Of a DNA stretch of 64,000 bases, positions 1 through 12,283 are shown one piece after another. Numbering within the stretch: position 1 is the stretch's first letter; each line of letters starts with the position of its first letter. Source of the DNA: Straminergon stramineum (taxonomy: Eukaryota > Streptophyta > Bryopsida > Hypnales > Calliergonaceae); contig OY987264.1 in NCBI GenBank assembly GCA_963920665.1, positions 20,936,906-21,000,905 on the forward strand. The letters run 5' to 3'. The position numbers were made by a program, and so were the translations under genes. The notes under the pieces were generated by a model. The model was not told where the DNA came from, searched no databases, and saw nothing but the letters and a program-made list of their open reading frames with translations.

Positions 1-218
1 TGAACCTATTTAAATCAAAGTACATCAAAGAAATCTAAAACTTTAATTATTCTTTTGAACATATCTATAATTAAGGATTATGATATTCCCTTGGAATCAA
101 CCAATTATAATGAAATTAGGCTTATATATGTATATCCAATATACCCCAAAAAATTATTTTCACTCATCAATTTTTTTTTCATTTTCAAATTCTTCTTCTA
201 AAGTTTTGTAGTAACGTG

Positions 219-245
219 TATATATATATATATATATATATATAT
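219..245. repeat. (TA)n microsatellite
   Basis: About 13 uninterrupted TA dinucleotides in AT-rich spacer, just outside the CACTA-type element that starts at 295. It is probably length-polymorphic. Confidence 0.95.
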
Positions 246-366
246 GATAGTCACTAAAGCACTTAAAAATTACTAATGGAATCAAATATCTTCACACTAC
301 AAGAGAAAGGGGTGTTTTAAGTGAGTTTTAAAGTATAGCTATAAGATTATAAGTAATGACCTTTAA

Positions 367-1819
367 CCCCTAAATGCCCAAGGCACTAGATTTTGGTGTT
401 TTGGAAACTTTGAAGCTAAGCAGAACCCAATCAATTTGCTATTAACCCCTAAGTGCCTAAGCCTTTCCAAGTGTGTTTTGACTATGAAAAAAGAGCATTG
501 GCTTGTAGTTATCCTCAATGAAGCAAATTGTGTTTTTTTCCAAATCTAACTGTATAGATGTTAATAGAGCTTGTTTATTAGTATGCACACCAATTTTGAG
601 TGTGAAATTTCCTAGAAGTTGTGATATTATACCAAGGAAAATGTGCATTTTCTATTTTTAGTATGTTGTCTTTGTTCACAAATGTTTCAAAAATTTGCAT
701 ATAAATGATTTTTGGGATAGGAAGTAACATGAACAACTTCAAAGAGTGTTAGCACACTAAAATGCACTTCCCAAAAAAGGAATTTCACATGAAAAAACAT
801 GAAACTCATTACACAATCCACCTTGCAATTGTTGAAATGCAATTTTTTTTTAAGTAGAAATTGCAAATAGCTTCAAATAAACACTTGCATGTTGAAATTT
901 TTTATGGTAAAAATCATGAAAAGACTTTAAACTTATCATTGGGACCATTTTCAAAGCAAATGGATAAGTACAATTTCTTAAATCTCAAATCAAATGAAAT
1001 TGCCAAGCTTTGCATAAAGTTGAGAAATGAAGTAAAATTAGCAAGTTTTACACTCCACTTTTAGTATACATATGCCTTTGAAGACCTCTCAATAATTGAA
1101 TATGTACTTTTCTCAATGAAAAATGAAAGTTTTCCATAGTTAACCTTCAAAACTACCAGAAGATTTTTTTAAACCAGTCACAGGAATTTAACTGCCCTCA
1201 CAAAAATGGGCCTAAAATTTCAGATTGACCATATATGGTTGTGTAGGTAGTTAGGGGTTAATAGTAGTTTATATTTTTGGAGAACTCTTTTTGAAGTCTA
1301 GTTTTAGGATCAGAAAGCTAATCTTAAAAATGAAGGATTATGATTTTTCTATTCAAGATTTTGTGCAAGGATGCCCATTGCAATCTTGACCTCTCGTAGT
1401 GTTGAGGGCTCTTGGAAATGAGCCTCAAATACACTAGATCTTGGAGGAAAAATCACATTAGAAATTCATTTAAAAAAATCTTAGAATAGATTTTGAAAAA
1501 TTGTAAATTGATTGGGGTTGTGCATGCTAAGCCCTATAACCCCATATTTTTTTAGTAACCAAATTTTTAGAGTTGACATGCAAAAAGAGAATTGAAAAAT
1601 TTTCATACTTTTAACACCCTCTTGATCAAACATTATAATTTTTCAATCCATAAGTGATATTGTTATGTTGTCTTTTCCTACGTGATCTCTAACATGTCTC
1701 GTTTGAATTTGTACGGTTACAATTCAAAAGAAATTGGTATAACTTACAAAAATGTTGACTTTTTGTTCAATTTAGAACAAATTTCAAGAAGCTCCAAACA
1801 GGCCTTGGGCATTTAGAGG
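367..1819. mobile_element. TTAA-bounded inverted-terminal-repeat element (outer)
   Basis: A TTAA (363-366) precedes CCCCTAAATGCCCAAGGC at 367-384. The reverse complement of that sequence, with one mismatch, lies at 1802-1819 and is followed by TTAA (1820-1823). Exact TTAA flanks next to 18-bp terminal inverted repeats beginning CCC are the arrangement known for piggyBac-type DNA transposons. No transposase frame is present, so this would be a non-autonomous copy. It contains a second TTAA-bounded unit (446-1257). Assignment to the piggyBac superfamily is inference from ends and target site only. Confidence 0.55.
446..1257. mobile_element. TTAA-bounded element nested in the outer one
   Basis: The left end is TTAA (442-445) followed by CCCCTAAGTGCCTAAGC. 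The right end is GTAGTTAGGGG followed by TTAA (1258-1261). The outer 7 bp of the repeats match exactly and the next ten bases only partly, so this is a more diverged pair than the unit that encloses it. No coding potential was found; the short frames inside resemble no known protein. Confidence 0.4.
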
Positions 1820-1823
1820 TTAA

Positions 1824-2795
1824 CCCCTCATCACTACAGGGGACGAAAAGTGTCCTCATATTGTTTGGCAGTCAAATTCAAAGTGCTGTTACTTTTGCAT
1901 CCAATTTTCAAATTCAATAAAACTTGTTGTAAAAGTTGCGCATATCAGTCTAGTTTCATTGGTAAAATTTTCAGATCAATCCAAGATGTACTGGGTTTTT
2001 GAGAGCCCTTCGAAGTTCAGAGGTTCAATTTGAGTTCACCACATTGCATTATGATGGCTACAACTTTGTGGGCTTGTAACTTTTTTATAAAATGTTCTTT
2101 TTCAATAAAACTTGTTGAGTTTTGTTCCTATTAATGTCTAATTATTGTGGTAAAATTTTCATATCAATCTAAGTTGTTTTAAATGTTTGGGAGCAATTCG
2201 AAGTTCAAAATCCAAACATTTTTGCATTACAGTGAACTTTCGTGGCTTAGAACTTCTTCATACATGGTCCGTTTTTAATCATTTTTGTTGGAAAAGTTTT
2301 ACATACTAGTCTAGTTTGTATGATTAAAATTTCATATCAATCCAAGAGGTAATGAGTGACTGAGAAGCAATTTAGTAGAAGGAGGTTTAACTATAAATGT
2401 AAGTTTTTGCTACTTTTTTCACTGTTTTTCGACACTTCAAAACAATTTTGTAGACACAATGATTCACTTGAATGATATTTTTTTCACAAAAGTGTTTGTC
2501 TTTTGGTTTGGAATTACTTTTCAGTTTAAAGTTTTTTCATTTGAGTAGGTTTAGAAATCAAATTTTATCTCCAAATCTGTTTTTAAGAAAATTTTAGCAT
2601 CTTCTTTCAACACTAAAACATTATAATCATTCAATCTATGTGGTCGAATGACCCCAAATTTGTTTCACACCATCTATAACATGCACTCTACAAGATTGTA
2701 CGGTTGAGATTTTCATAATTCATTGAAATTTAGACTTATAGCACTTGAAAAGCAAGGATGCTTTTATACATGTTTGGGCTTCAAGTGATGAGGGG
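1824..2795. mobile_element. TTAA-bounded element with CCCCTCATCACT ends
   Basis: The left end CCCCTCATCACT (1824-1835) follows the TTAA at 1820-1823. Its exact reverse complement AGTGATGAGGGG (2784-2795) is followed by TTAA at 2796-2799. The unit abuts the element at 367-1819 and shares its boundary TTAA, as if one inserted at the edge of the other. Internal sequence is AT-rich and noncoding. Confidence 0.5.
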
Positions 2796-2948
2796 TTAAG
2801 AAGATTTTTAATAAAATTTTATCAGAAATACATGTATTTTTAGTAAAATTTTACTGAAGATCTCCTACAAGGTCATTACTTAATATAATCTTATGTCTAG
2901 AACTGTACTTAAAAAACTCACTTAAAACACCCCATTTCTCTTGTAGTG

Positions 2949-5900
2949 TTATTAAAATTATCTTTTGACATGAATTTGATCATTTGGTATTACACAAAGA
3001 GGTAAATTCTTCTTAAAACCATATGCTTAAAATTACTTGAGTTTTGAAATTTTACCATTCAATGATGGAATGCTTTATCATACAATGATGTTGGTCAAAT
3101 ATACCTATACACCTTGAACTATAGAATATTTGTAAACAAAGAAAAGTTCTCTATAAAGTAATTGAAGCAACTCTTTATGAAATAATTTATAACTACTTGA
3201 TAGAATCTTTCTAAATTTAGTCATATTTTCAAAATAGAGACAATGAAATAGAAAAACAATAAGGGCTCTAACCTTATACCAATGTGTTTGTGTGCCTTGA
3301 AAAACAAGAGATCATAATAGTCCATATGTAATGCCTTTGGTAGATTCTTTGTATGGTAGTCTAAATTTCCTTTGCCAAGTCAGGTTATAGTGGATACTTT
3401 TAGATGCCGTCATAAGAGATCGATTACCTTTTTCTTACTTGCAAAAGAATATTTTTATAGAATTGGAATAAAAAATTGTATAACTAGGCAATGGTCCTCC
3501 TTATGTTGGAAAGGTATGGTAAGACTTTGCTAGATAACTAGGAAGGATTTAGTTGTTAACTTCTAATTGTATTTGACTATGTTTTCACCCAAAACACTCC
3601 CAAACTGCCATTTCTAATACAAGTACCAAATTTTAGAAAAATAAATAAATTTGGACACTTGTAGTTTGAGAAGACGTGGAAAAGATTTCAGAAATTTCCA
3701 TTGTATAGATTGCAAAATATTAGTGTTTGAATGGACAAAAATTATTTTTTGGGCCTTCAAAAAAACGGGCAACCACACTTTACAAGGTCACATTTGTATG
3801 TAAAAATGTCCAAAATAGTGGTGCTTCTTTGGATTCCTTCTTCAAGGGAAGTTGGCTATACTACATGCTTGAAAAGATTTAGATTGTTTGGAATTGTACA
3901 ACATGTAGGAAAAAAATAGTAAGTAGAAGAAGTAGAGAATGATTCAAAATACTCAATGGTTAAGAATTTTGTTATGGAATTGAAAAATGCCAATCCCAAT
4001 GGTTGTAATGTTGTAATAAACAATCTACACCCAATGTTTTTATTTTTTTTTCAAAAATATTAAAAATTGAGTTAACGAAAGGACTTCAAAGTTTATTTTA
4101 GAGTAGAGATTTTATAACTACTTGCAAAACTAAAACTCCTCATAACTTTCATCTCATTAATCAAAAATTCAAAATAGAATGATTCAAAGCTTTCCACTTA
4201 CATATAAATCTACAAAACCAATTTCGAATTTTTATTTTTGAAAAAAATGATTATTGAATAATTTTTTGGAGCTACTCAAGCTACCCACCGAGCAATGAAA
4301 ATGACATATTATGCAATAACTTTTTAACTATATAGTCAAAAGTTATGAAAATTGTTGCACTAAGATACTCCTTGGGCACATGCTGTGTAAAAATTTCAGC
4401 AAAAAAATGAAAAATTCCATCTATAGTGAGCTTCCCAAAATTTCTATGTTGCCAAAAAATGCAGTTTGGGCATTTAGGGATTAATTCAAGAGTTGTGGTT
4501 GGTTGAACAAGCATATAATACAATTTTTTGAATTGTAGAAGGCCTCTTTACAAGGATGAAAAAGGGATCAATACCTCATTGGTATAAAATGTTATGGGCT
4601 TGAAAAAAATTAATTACAAGCAAAGAATTTGGAAAAAAGAAGTTTTTTATAACATACTTTGTCAATTCACTGAGATTCTTTGCACAATTCAAGCCAATGA
4701 ATTTTACCATGTTTGAATTTGAAGAGAGAATGTGGCCAATGTTAAAGCTTCCAAAGTCCCTCTACTTTACCATTTCAAAACCCAAATCAGACGTGCATCC
4801 CCAATATTGGGGTGGCATGGGTTCTATCAACTTTCGATGGTCTATTATTTCATTATTGCAACCTTCTCTAAACTATAGTGCATAGATTGTTGTTAGAGGT
4901 GCTCTTACAATAGGGTTGGAGTCATTTGATGTAGAAAGATGAATTTGTGACTTGTTGGATTCCAAAAGGCGAATGATAATTAGGGCCCTAACTAGCTCAT
5001 AAGCTCCATCGCATTAGGGTTTTGTCAATCAATTTGATTGAAGTGAAATAATTAAAAAGTAAAGAAATTAAATTTTATGTATAGTATATCTTATATACTA
5101 CAACATGTTTGTATGGGAGTTTATCTTTTGCAAGATGCTAGGGTGTGTAGGAGTTGTGATTGATCATGGGAATTGGCATGTCTACACAACTCAAATGCAT
5201 GGGGCACTATATGCTATGGATACCCGCTCATAATGCACTCACAATTGCAAATTGCACTCCACAATTTCAATTCTTGAATTAATCTTATGACAATTTGAAT
5301 TATGTAGGAGATTTTGAAAGACCATGTATTTGTAGCAACAAAAATAAGGCATACAAAAATAACCACATATTAAGAAGGTTGAAGAACTAAGCTAGTCTGC
5401 TCTAAAAGCACCCATGCTCTAAAAGCAATCATGATACAAAGGTACATTTTGCTGTCTTCAATGTACCAGAAGTGCACATTTCAGGAGGTGGTCGCTTTCA
5501 ATGACAAGTTGCATTTCAACTTCTATAATTCGTAACTAATTCCACGAAGGTCCAAAAAATATGAAACAACTTGAGTTAGATGTCAATTCCATTTGTCTTC
5601 CTACTAAAATTGACGGAAAATTGTTACAAGGAATTTCGCTTCCCCGAAAAGGCAATCAGCTCTTAAATGGTCGCCTTAAGAGCAGACTACCTTATGATTT
5701 CTGCTTGGCAAAACTATGGAAGGAGAGTGACGCTGGCGGGCGAGGTTGAACGATGGCGCTCTCTCTCTCTCTATGGCCATGGCTTAACTCGACATTGTCA
5801 TTGTGTCTAGTGGTTTTTGAGTAGCCAGCAGAGGCAGAGAAACAGTGCCGATGATGCCGGAGAGAAGGTGGTCAGAGTATTTGTGTAGAATTCAATTCAT

Positions 5901-6900
5901 GGGAGGAAAGATCGAGAGCGGTGAAGCGCAGCTTCATCCTTCATACCTAACTTCATCGCACCCGGAAGGCCGGATTAAAGCAGCATAATGAAGAGCACCG
6001 AATCCACCCTGTTCGATCGGGACTGACTAATTAAGCGGCAAAGCGTCTTCCAAAATTCGCAACGTTACTTAATTTAGACTAAGGTACTCTCGCTTGCATT
6101 TCTGATCAGGCGTTGTAGCACAGACATAGTTCTATACTAGTGGTAGCACACCGAAAAACATGTCGACTGCTTCACAGGAGAAATCGTGATCTAGAATATG
6201 AATGTATTCTTGATTAATTACAGTCACGAAGCAAGTCTTGAATTCAATGACGACATGTGTACAGCACCGTTGTATCGATCTTCGCAGAGGCTTGCACAAT
6301 CGAACCATCACGCTTGTCGTTGCTCCCTATTCTATTCGAAGAGTTGGAACCACATCGATCGAAAATCATATCTCTTGCCTTAGAGAAGAAAATCATGAAC
6401 CTAGCTAGAACATCATTGCATTTCTTGCCGGACAACGAAGCAAGTCTTGAATACAAACGACATCCCTGAAACTCCGTTGAATGGCTTACGTACTCAGTTA
6501 AAACATCACATCTCGTTGCTTGCTTGCTCATCCCAAGCTGACAATACTCTGTTTTTAAGAGGCCTGGAGCACTCCCATGACTAGCCATGAGTAGGATGAA
6601 CCGGAAAACTAACACTACCTACAGTGAAAAGATATGCGGAAGCTCTTCCTGATCTCACTATCTGCTGAATGCAAGGGACTATCTGACCACTCAAATCAGT
6701 AGATGGATCGGTAATTCATGCGGACAACAAACAATTTAGCCATTCAAATATGTGTGCATGCACCTGCAGATTCGAGCGAGGCGGGGAGTCAGTGGCCACC
6801 CTTGCTCCTAGCAACAGTGGATAACGATTGAGATAACAGGCACTGTCAGTGGCAATCCACTTTTCATCGTGTCGGGCACACTTCCATCGCCTCTCCAGGT
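2949..6900. other. AT-rich intergenic DNA, no gene recognised
   Basis: No frame here encodes a recognisable protein. From about 3650 to 4530 the sequence belongs to a dispersed repeat listed separately. From about 5750 base composition rises toward that of the genic block containing psbP. A short direct repeat beginning CGAAGCAAGTCTTGAAT occurs at 6227 and again at 6436. Two GATAAC boxes lie at about 6820-6837, within about 200 bp of the psbP start; such I-box-like motifs are common in light-regulated promoters, but this is only suggestive. Confidence 0.6.
3650..4530 (+). repeat. Dispersed AT-rich repeat, copy 1
   Basis: This segment resembles about 53740-54480 in the same orientation. Shared landmarks in the same order are a phrase containing AATCCCAATG, then AACTCCTCATAACTTTCA, then a gagctac/tagctac segment, and finally a TTTAGGGATTAA or TTTAGGAATTAA end. 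It ends at 4478 with GGGCATTTAGGGATTAA, a variant of the terminus of the TTAA-bounded elements, so it may be an old copy of that class. Noncoding; boundaries are approximate. Confidence 0.45.
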
Positions 6901-7022
6901 TTCCGCTTTTTCCTACTCACTCTTGTTGCCACAGTCTCTCAATCGGGAGTTGAATCTTTGCTTGCTTCTTCCTCCTGCTCGTGTTTTCTTTGTCGTCTCG
7001 GAGCCAGCCACAGCCAGGAGCA

Positions 7023-8052
7023 ATGGCGTGCACTGCAGCTGTGTCTTCCAGTGTTGTTGGCGTGTCGTTGGCCTCGACCAAGAGTGGCATCTCCGGTGCC
7101 TCCGTCACTGTGACTGCTCCCCGCGTTGCCCTCGCCACAGCCAAAAGCTTCGTCGTCCGAGCGTCCAAGAACGAGGACAGCGATGCCGCCGTGAGTCGAC
7201 GCACTGCGCTTGCATTGGCCGCTGGCATTCTCGCGGCCGGTTCCAGGATTGCGCCTGCTAACGCCGCGTACGGTGAAAGCGGTGAGTAGAATCTGTAATT
7301 TCTTGAAACTTGAAATCTGTTGCTATCATTCGAGTATGTCAGTTCAGGAGGTTCAATTCGTTCTTTGATTGATTTGTTGCTATGAATTTGTGTGGCAGCC
7401 AATGTGTTCGGCACCCTGAAGGTACAGTCCGGGTTCAAAAGCTACACTGGCGATGGCTTCAGCGTGGAAATCCCGGCCAAGTGGAACCCGAGCAAGGAAA
7501 AGGAGTTTCCCGGCACCGTGTTGCGGTACGAGGACAACTTCGACTCGACTAGCAACATGTTCGTGTCCATCACCCCCGCGGCCAAGGGCTCCATTACCGA
7601 CTACGGCCCGCCGGAGAAGTTCTTGGACGAGGTAAGACCCTCTCCCTCTCACATTTCCCTCTCGCATCTTATCCATTCTCCATTTGCTTCAAAATCACCT
7701 GAAACGAAGACGATCTTAATCACTGGAATGCCGTGTGCAGGTCTCCTACCTTCTCGGAAAACAGAGTTACTCTGGAAAGACATCCTCCGAGGGCGGTTTC
7801 TTGAACGACTCTGTGGCCACGGCCTCCGTGCTTGAAGCCTCCGCGGTGGAAGTGAACGGCAGACCTTACTACAAGCTGAGCGTGCTTACGCGCACGGCCG
7901 ACGGAGACGAAGGGGGCAAGCACCAGCTCATTGTGGCCACCGTGAAGAACGGCAATTTGTACATGCTGAAGGCACAAGCCGGCGACAAGAGATGGTTCAA
8001 GGGCTTGAAGAAGTTCGTCGAGGGCTCATGGAACTCCTTCAACGTGGCTTAG
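7023..8052 (+). CDS. psbP: Oxygen-evolving enhancer protein 2 (PsbP) precursor
   Basis: PsbP is the roughly 23-kDa extrinsic photosystem II subunit in the thylakoid lumen; it stabilises Ca2+ and Cl- binding at the water-oxidising Mn cluster. Three exons are inferred: 7023-7281, 7399-7631 and 7741-8052, with donors GTGAGT and GTAAGA and acceptors ending CAG, giving 267 residues, normal for the family. Residues 1 to about 60 are a Ser/Ala/Val-rich chloroplast transit peptide. A twin-arginine lumen signal ([11 protein letters not shown]) follows, with cleavage predicted after APANA so that the mature protein begins AYGESANVFG, as in other plants. The mature body contains [14 protein letters not shown] and ends [12 protein letters not shown]. 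Start chosen at MACTAAVSS; an in-frame ATG at 6981 would add an untypical leader. GC content is well above the flanks. Confidence 0.95.
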
Positions 8053-9746
8053 ATCCTTGCATTCCATCCTCTACCATTGTACCATGTTCAATCCATCCCC
8101 TTGTCAATGTACTATAGCCTTGTCATTTCCTCTGGGACTTGTGATTGCATCCCTGGGAATGGCGAATCTCTGTATTTGTGATTCCATTTCTTTTTTGCTT
8201 GTTGGTTCTCTCGGTTCGGTTTCGGAGCGGGTCGTCTCTCGCTTAGAAGAAGAATTCAGTTCGCAATCAGGTTCGCATCCATTCGTTGGTGATTCTACTT
8301 CCAGTGTGATGGATCTTCTCTTGTGGTGTGGGAAGGCAGTTTAGATTCCCAAAACTTCTTCCCTTGAATTTCTCATCTGTTTTTTTCGTGGTTCATTGCT
8401 CGGATGTGCGAATGGAATGCGAGGTGAACATCTGCCAGCACATTGCAACTTCACGTTCAGATTTTTATAAAGGATGAGGGATGGAGCATGACACCCGGCT
8501 CAGTGGAATTGAACATCAGGAACTCAGCAATAATCCAGACGTAAGGTTGACGTCAACTTCTGCACTTCGATTCTTGCACATTTTCATGCATTTTCAGGAC
8601 TGTGTGCTGTCAATTCTTGACCGTTGAAACCTTCACGTCCATTATCAACAGCCGAAGTTATTCGCAGCCAACCCTAGGAAGTGGACATATAAGCAGTCAA
8701 CCCTAGTTGGAGTATCTTCACCTGAGTGGAAAATGGTCCCCTCTTTCTGAACATTGTTCAGAGACTGGATCGGTTGTTTACCTCCACCGTCATTAGTTCC
8801 AACCAGTCGCGAATACGTTAGCGTTCAAAAGTACAAACATTCTCCATCATCATTATTTTTAGACCTTTTGTAAAGAAAAAGAAGTACCTGACGTATCCAA
8901 TTGTGCCAAGAGAATCTTTTCGGGGGTACCAAGCATTGGTTGTGCACTTTTCATGCAATTATCTTATTGGCTGGGTGGTGATGCTCTTCCTTACTTCAAA
9001 ACCCTACCAGTAAGGCAACTAAGGTACACCTAAGTGCAACTGGTTTGCAAAATTGACACTACGAATGGCATCAAGAAATTAGTAGAGGGATGGTAGAAGC
9101 AAATTGTAAGGAGATGATTAAGCTCAGAGAGAATAGGGAATTGACAAGAACCACAAACAAATTCTTTTCCTACAAAATAGATTGACTATTGTCCACAATA
9201 TGTTACAACCTTGAAGCAAATGCATTGTTGGGCAATGAGGTAGCTCTCCAATAGCTGTAGAATTCTATGATACTCAACCTTGCACCCTAGCCACTCATAA
9301 AAATAGGCTAATTTTTGGAGTGCACTTCAAGTTTGCTTCATTGAGGATGAAGCAAATGAGGTTGTGCCACATAAGCTCCCCCCAAAGTGGACCCATGTGG
9401 CCTATTACCACGTTAAATCACAGCCATATAAAGTTAACAAAACTTTAGGCTCCTACTAACATTTTCCAACTCAGGGGTGAAATTGGAGGTGATATTGGAG
9501 GTGATAGTGTTCCCATTCAAGGTTGGTAAGGTGTATACATAACCATCTCAACTTTGACCTTCCTCAAGTAATCCAATGAAAGGTACCCACCAATGCGTTT
9601 TCAAGTCCAAAGGATTGGTGGAAGTTTGAACTTCAAGCATCTTGTGCAGCACCAAGACTGGAGAGATTGGAGAGCAATAACTTAGAACAGAGGACACGCA
9701 TGGGTTGAGATTGACTGCAGGATGTTTGAGATTCTCAAGTTCAAGC
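8053..9746. other. Intergenic, between convergent psbP and GET1
   Basis: Contains the 3' flank of psbP and of the minus-strand GET1-like gene. The small frames (for example 8057-8344) have no similarity I recognise and overlap the probable psbP 3' UTR. No structured RNA or repeat was noticed. Confidence 0.6.
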
Positions 9747-11983
9747 TCATGCCCGGCGCCATATATTGTTTACCAAGTAACTGGCAGCGGTTGTGCTCAA
9801 GACTATCCATGGCATAACGCTCACCTGCATACACAGGCCAAAAACAAAGAAGTCTAAGTATTGCCTTCTTAAATACTGTTAAGACAATTGAAAGAGGATT
9901 CCAATGCACCAAAGAATGCATTACTTGGAAACTGTATGCAAAAAATTCTCACGATTCAAAGATTAATTGATAGATCGCAAAAAGAAAGACACCAGCCTAG
10001 ATGTTCAAGTAATGCATATCCTCATAATATACCCATCGTCTAAGACTTGGGACGTCCACGAGTGCAAATTATGTCCAATTCCAACCTGAAAAAGTCTACC
10101 CAACTTGGTTAAAAATGGTCACTAACTTGGCTGGAACGGGTCATTAGAAGTTCAAGCCAATTCCAGCCAAGTTGGGTAGACTTTCTAGTTGGCACAAAAC
10201 TTCATTTCCGGGGGTGGTTAGCTTTAGGAAGGGTGTTGGTCAGCTTTACAAAGTGTACATGCCTTAGAAGGAGAATTTTCAAGGGAGGTGCACGGATGTT
10301 TATCTCTATGCTTTTACTTATTACGAGATGATTGACTTGACCAATTCTGTCGACAAAACATTCATGCACCGTGACTTACATTGACCATGTCTGAATCGCC
10401 TGCTCTTACAGCCAACATTCCACCTGCACACGAAAGAAAAATATATTAAGCAATTGGAGAATGGCAAATGACAATCTTCGAGAGGAGCCTCTGCATGACT
10501 TGGTTGCAATGTGAGGCCTCGATTCAGTCGAGAATAGGTAGACTTGCTGAGCGGCATACAATTACATTCCGACATGCTTGTAATTTCATTGACTGTTTGG
10601 GCTATTGGAGTTATTTCGTTAAGATGTAGGAGTTTCAGTCAACTTGCGCAGATCAGGACCCATACCGAAGGGTCGCAGAAGAGAAGCTGGAACAGAAGCC
10701 ACGTGCAACTGCCTGAACCATCCTCCTAATCCGAGGATCACAATCACCTGCACAACGTCCAGTTATAACGTATTTCAAAACCTTCACTCCACATTCTGTC
10801 TGAAAACCACATAATTAGACAAGCAATATTTTGGTGCTGAAGCAAATCTCAATCAAGACATGAAGGAAAATTCGTAATACCTTTATCACAAGAGATAAAG
10901 AAATTTTCGTGGCTAGCCAGCCATATACCCCAACACCACTAGGTTGTTTCACTGCGACATACCGAGGAACAATTAATACAAATTCTTCTCATCATATCCT
11001 TCAAGCTCTATACTGCCTAATCAGTAGTCAAATCATGCAGTCTCATTTCGTTTCATTTTGTTACAATTTTTCTTTTCATTTCGTTCCATAACATTCTGGA
11101 ATAGTAACTATATAGCTTGCACCCTTTCCCGTGTAACCAAAAAGGAATCTGGAGCACTAACATATTGACGACTTGGCCCACTTGCAAAGCAATGTATTCC
11201 ATTGTCAAGCACCCAATCACTATCAACAAGCAGTCAGTATCACTCAAATGATCCCACCAGCACTTTCCCGACCAAGGCCTGGATGAAAGGGCACAAATAA
11301 TTCTAACGACAGCCACACCCACCTTTGCAAAACATAACATGACCTAAAGAGTGAGCACAAAAAGGATCAGAATCTATTTTCTTGGTTCACTATTCATTGA
11401 CTCCAAGACTGTTCCGGCAGGTCCTGAAGAATGTCATCTAATTTTGTTTCATTACTCCAACAATTTCATTATCTCATCTAAACCCAATCTACTCATTAAA
11501 AACTCCATGGATGAAATCCACACCACAAAGAAAGCCAAGTCCAAAATGAAAGATAGAGAGCCAATGTACGTAATAACCTACGCGCTGCAAGTTCCTTCTC
11601 TTTCGCAGCAGCAGCACGTCTCAGCTTCGAGGACTTGGCAAAAGTGGCAGGCCTGCACGCCACCAACAAATCAGGCTTAACAAATACTCTCAAAACTCAA
11701 CACTCTCTCACCCATAACCAGAAACCCTAAAATTTATAAAGAAAGAAAGATAGAAAGAAAGAAGCTCCAGGATGGATCGCGTTTACGTGTTCAGCGCATC
11801 GGCCTCTCGATTCAACTCCTTGATCTGGCGCACCAATTCCGCCTCCTGCCCTGACATACGCTTCTTAGGAGGACCCCGAGACGGCAGAAACCGGAGCGTA
11901 ATCTGCAAGAGCAAGAGCCCGGAGAACAAGAGCAACGGCGCCGTTCCGCCCAATCTCTCCACCCCCACCATCATCGCCACCAT
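9747..11983 (-). CDS. GET1/WRB-like tail-anchored protein receptor subunit
   Basis: GET1 (WRB/CHD5 family) is an ER membrane protein with three transmembrane segments that, with its partner, receives tail-anchored proteins from the GET3 ATPase. Exons read on the minus strand: 11983-11787, a first membrane segment (TAPLLLFSGLLLLQITLRFL) then the start of the coiled coil (ELVRQIKELNREADALN); 11652 to about 11576, PATFAKSSKLRRAAAAKEKELA; 10747-10666, VIVILGLGGWFRQL to LLRPFG; 10423-10380, GMLAVRAGDSDMVN; 9824-9747, VSVMPWIVLSTTAASYL, ending RRA and TGA. Junction phases agree at every resolved join (phase 2 after exon 1; then 0, 1 and 0). ATG 11983 is the first after an in-frame TAA. One or more short exons between 11576 and 10748, expected to encode about 20 residues before membrane segment 2, are unresolved; candidates follow acceptors near 11342 and 11280. 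No single frame shows the gene. Confidence 0.85.
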
Positions 11984-12283
11984 CCTCTCAACAACAAATC
12001 GACCACTTTACTTCTGAAATCATCAGAATTCCCCGAAACCCAGCATGAACTGCACCAGCGATCGCAGAGTATAATCCTTGAGTCTCCCACTTCTTTGGCT
12101 TGTGACACAAATGGGTCCGTTTCACCTTGTACAGTACAGCCTTCAACTTTCACCGCGACAGTCCGTCACCTTCACTGAGATGGCTCCGCACGACTCCCCC
12201 GTCAAGAGAAAAGTGAACTTCCCCTCAAGAAGGGAAAGGAATTTCTCTCTACAATGGGTTACAAATTTTTTTTTAAATGATAC

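Larger units (their letters stand above)
295..2948. mobile_element. CACTA-type MITE with nested insertions
   Basis: The left end starts CACTACAAGAGAAA and the right end is its reverse complement, which is the terminus of plant CACTA (En/Spm) transposons. The two inverted arms match over about 70 bp with a few substitutions and small indels (295-366 against about 2860-2948). Flanking triplets are TCA and TTA, so a 3-bp target duplication would need one later substitution. Without the TTAA-bounded DNA at 363-2799, the two arms and their short centre would make a MITE of about 220 bp, so most of the interior is secondary insertion. No transposase is visible. The family call rests on the termini only. 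Confidence 0.72.

Noticed and set aside
363..2799. Interstitial telomere repeats (TTTAGGG-like phrases)
   Set aside because: The TTTAGGGG phrases are single, never tandem, and are part of a longer inverted terminus.
6917..7438. 173-codon minus-strand frame over psbP
   Set aside because: Antisense shadow of GC-rich psbP exon 1; the plus strand gives a clear family match with splice sites.
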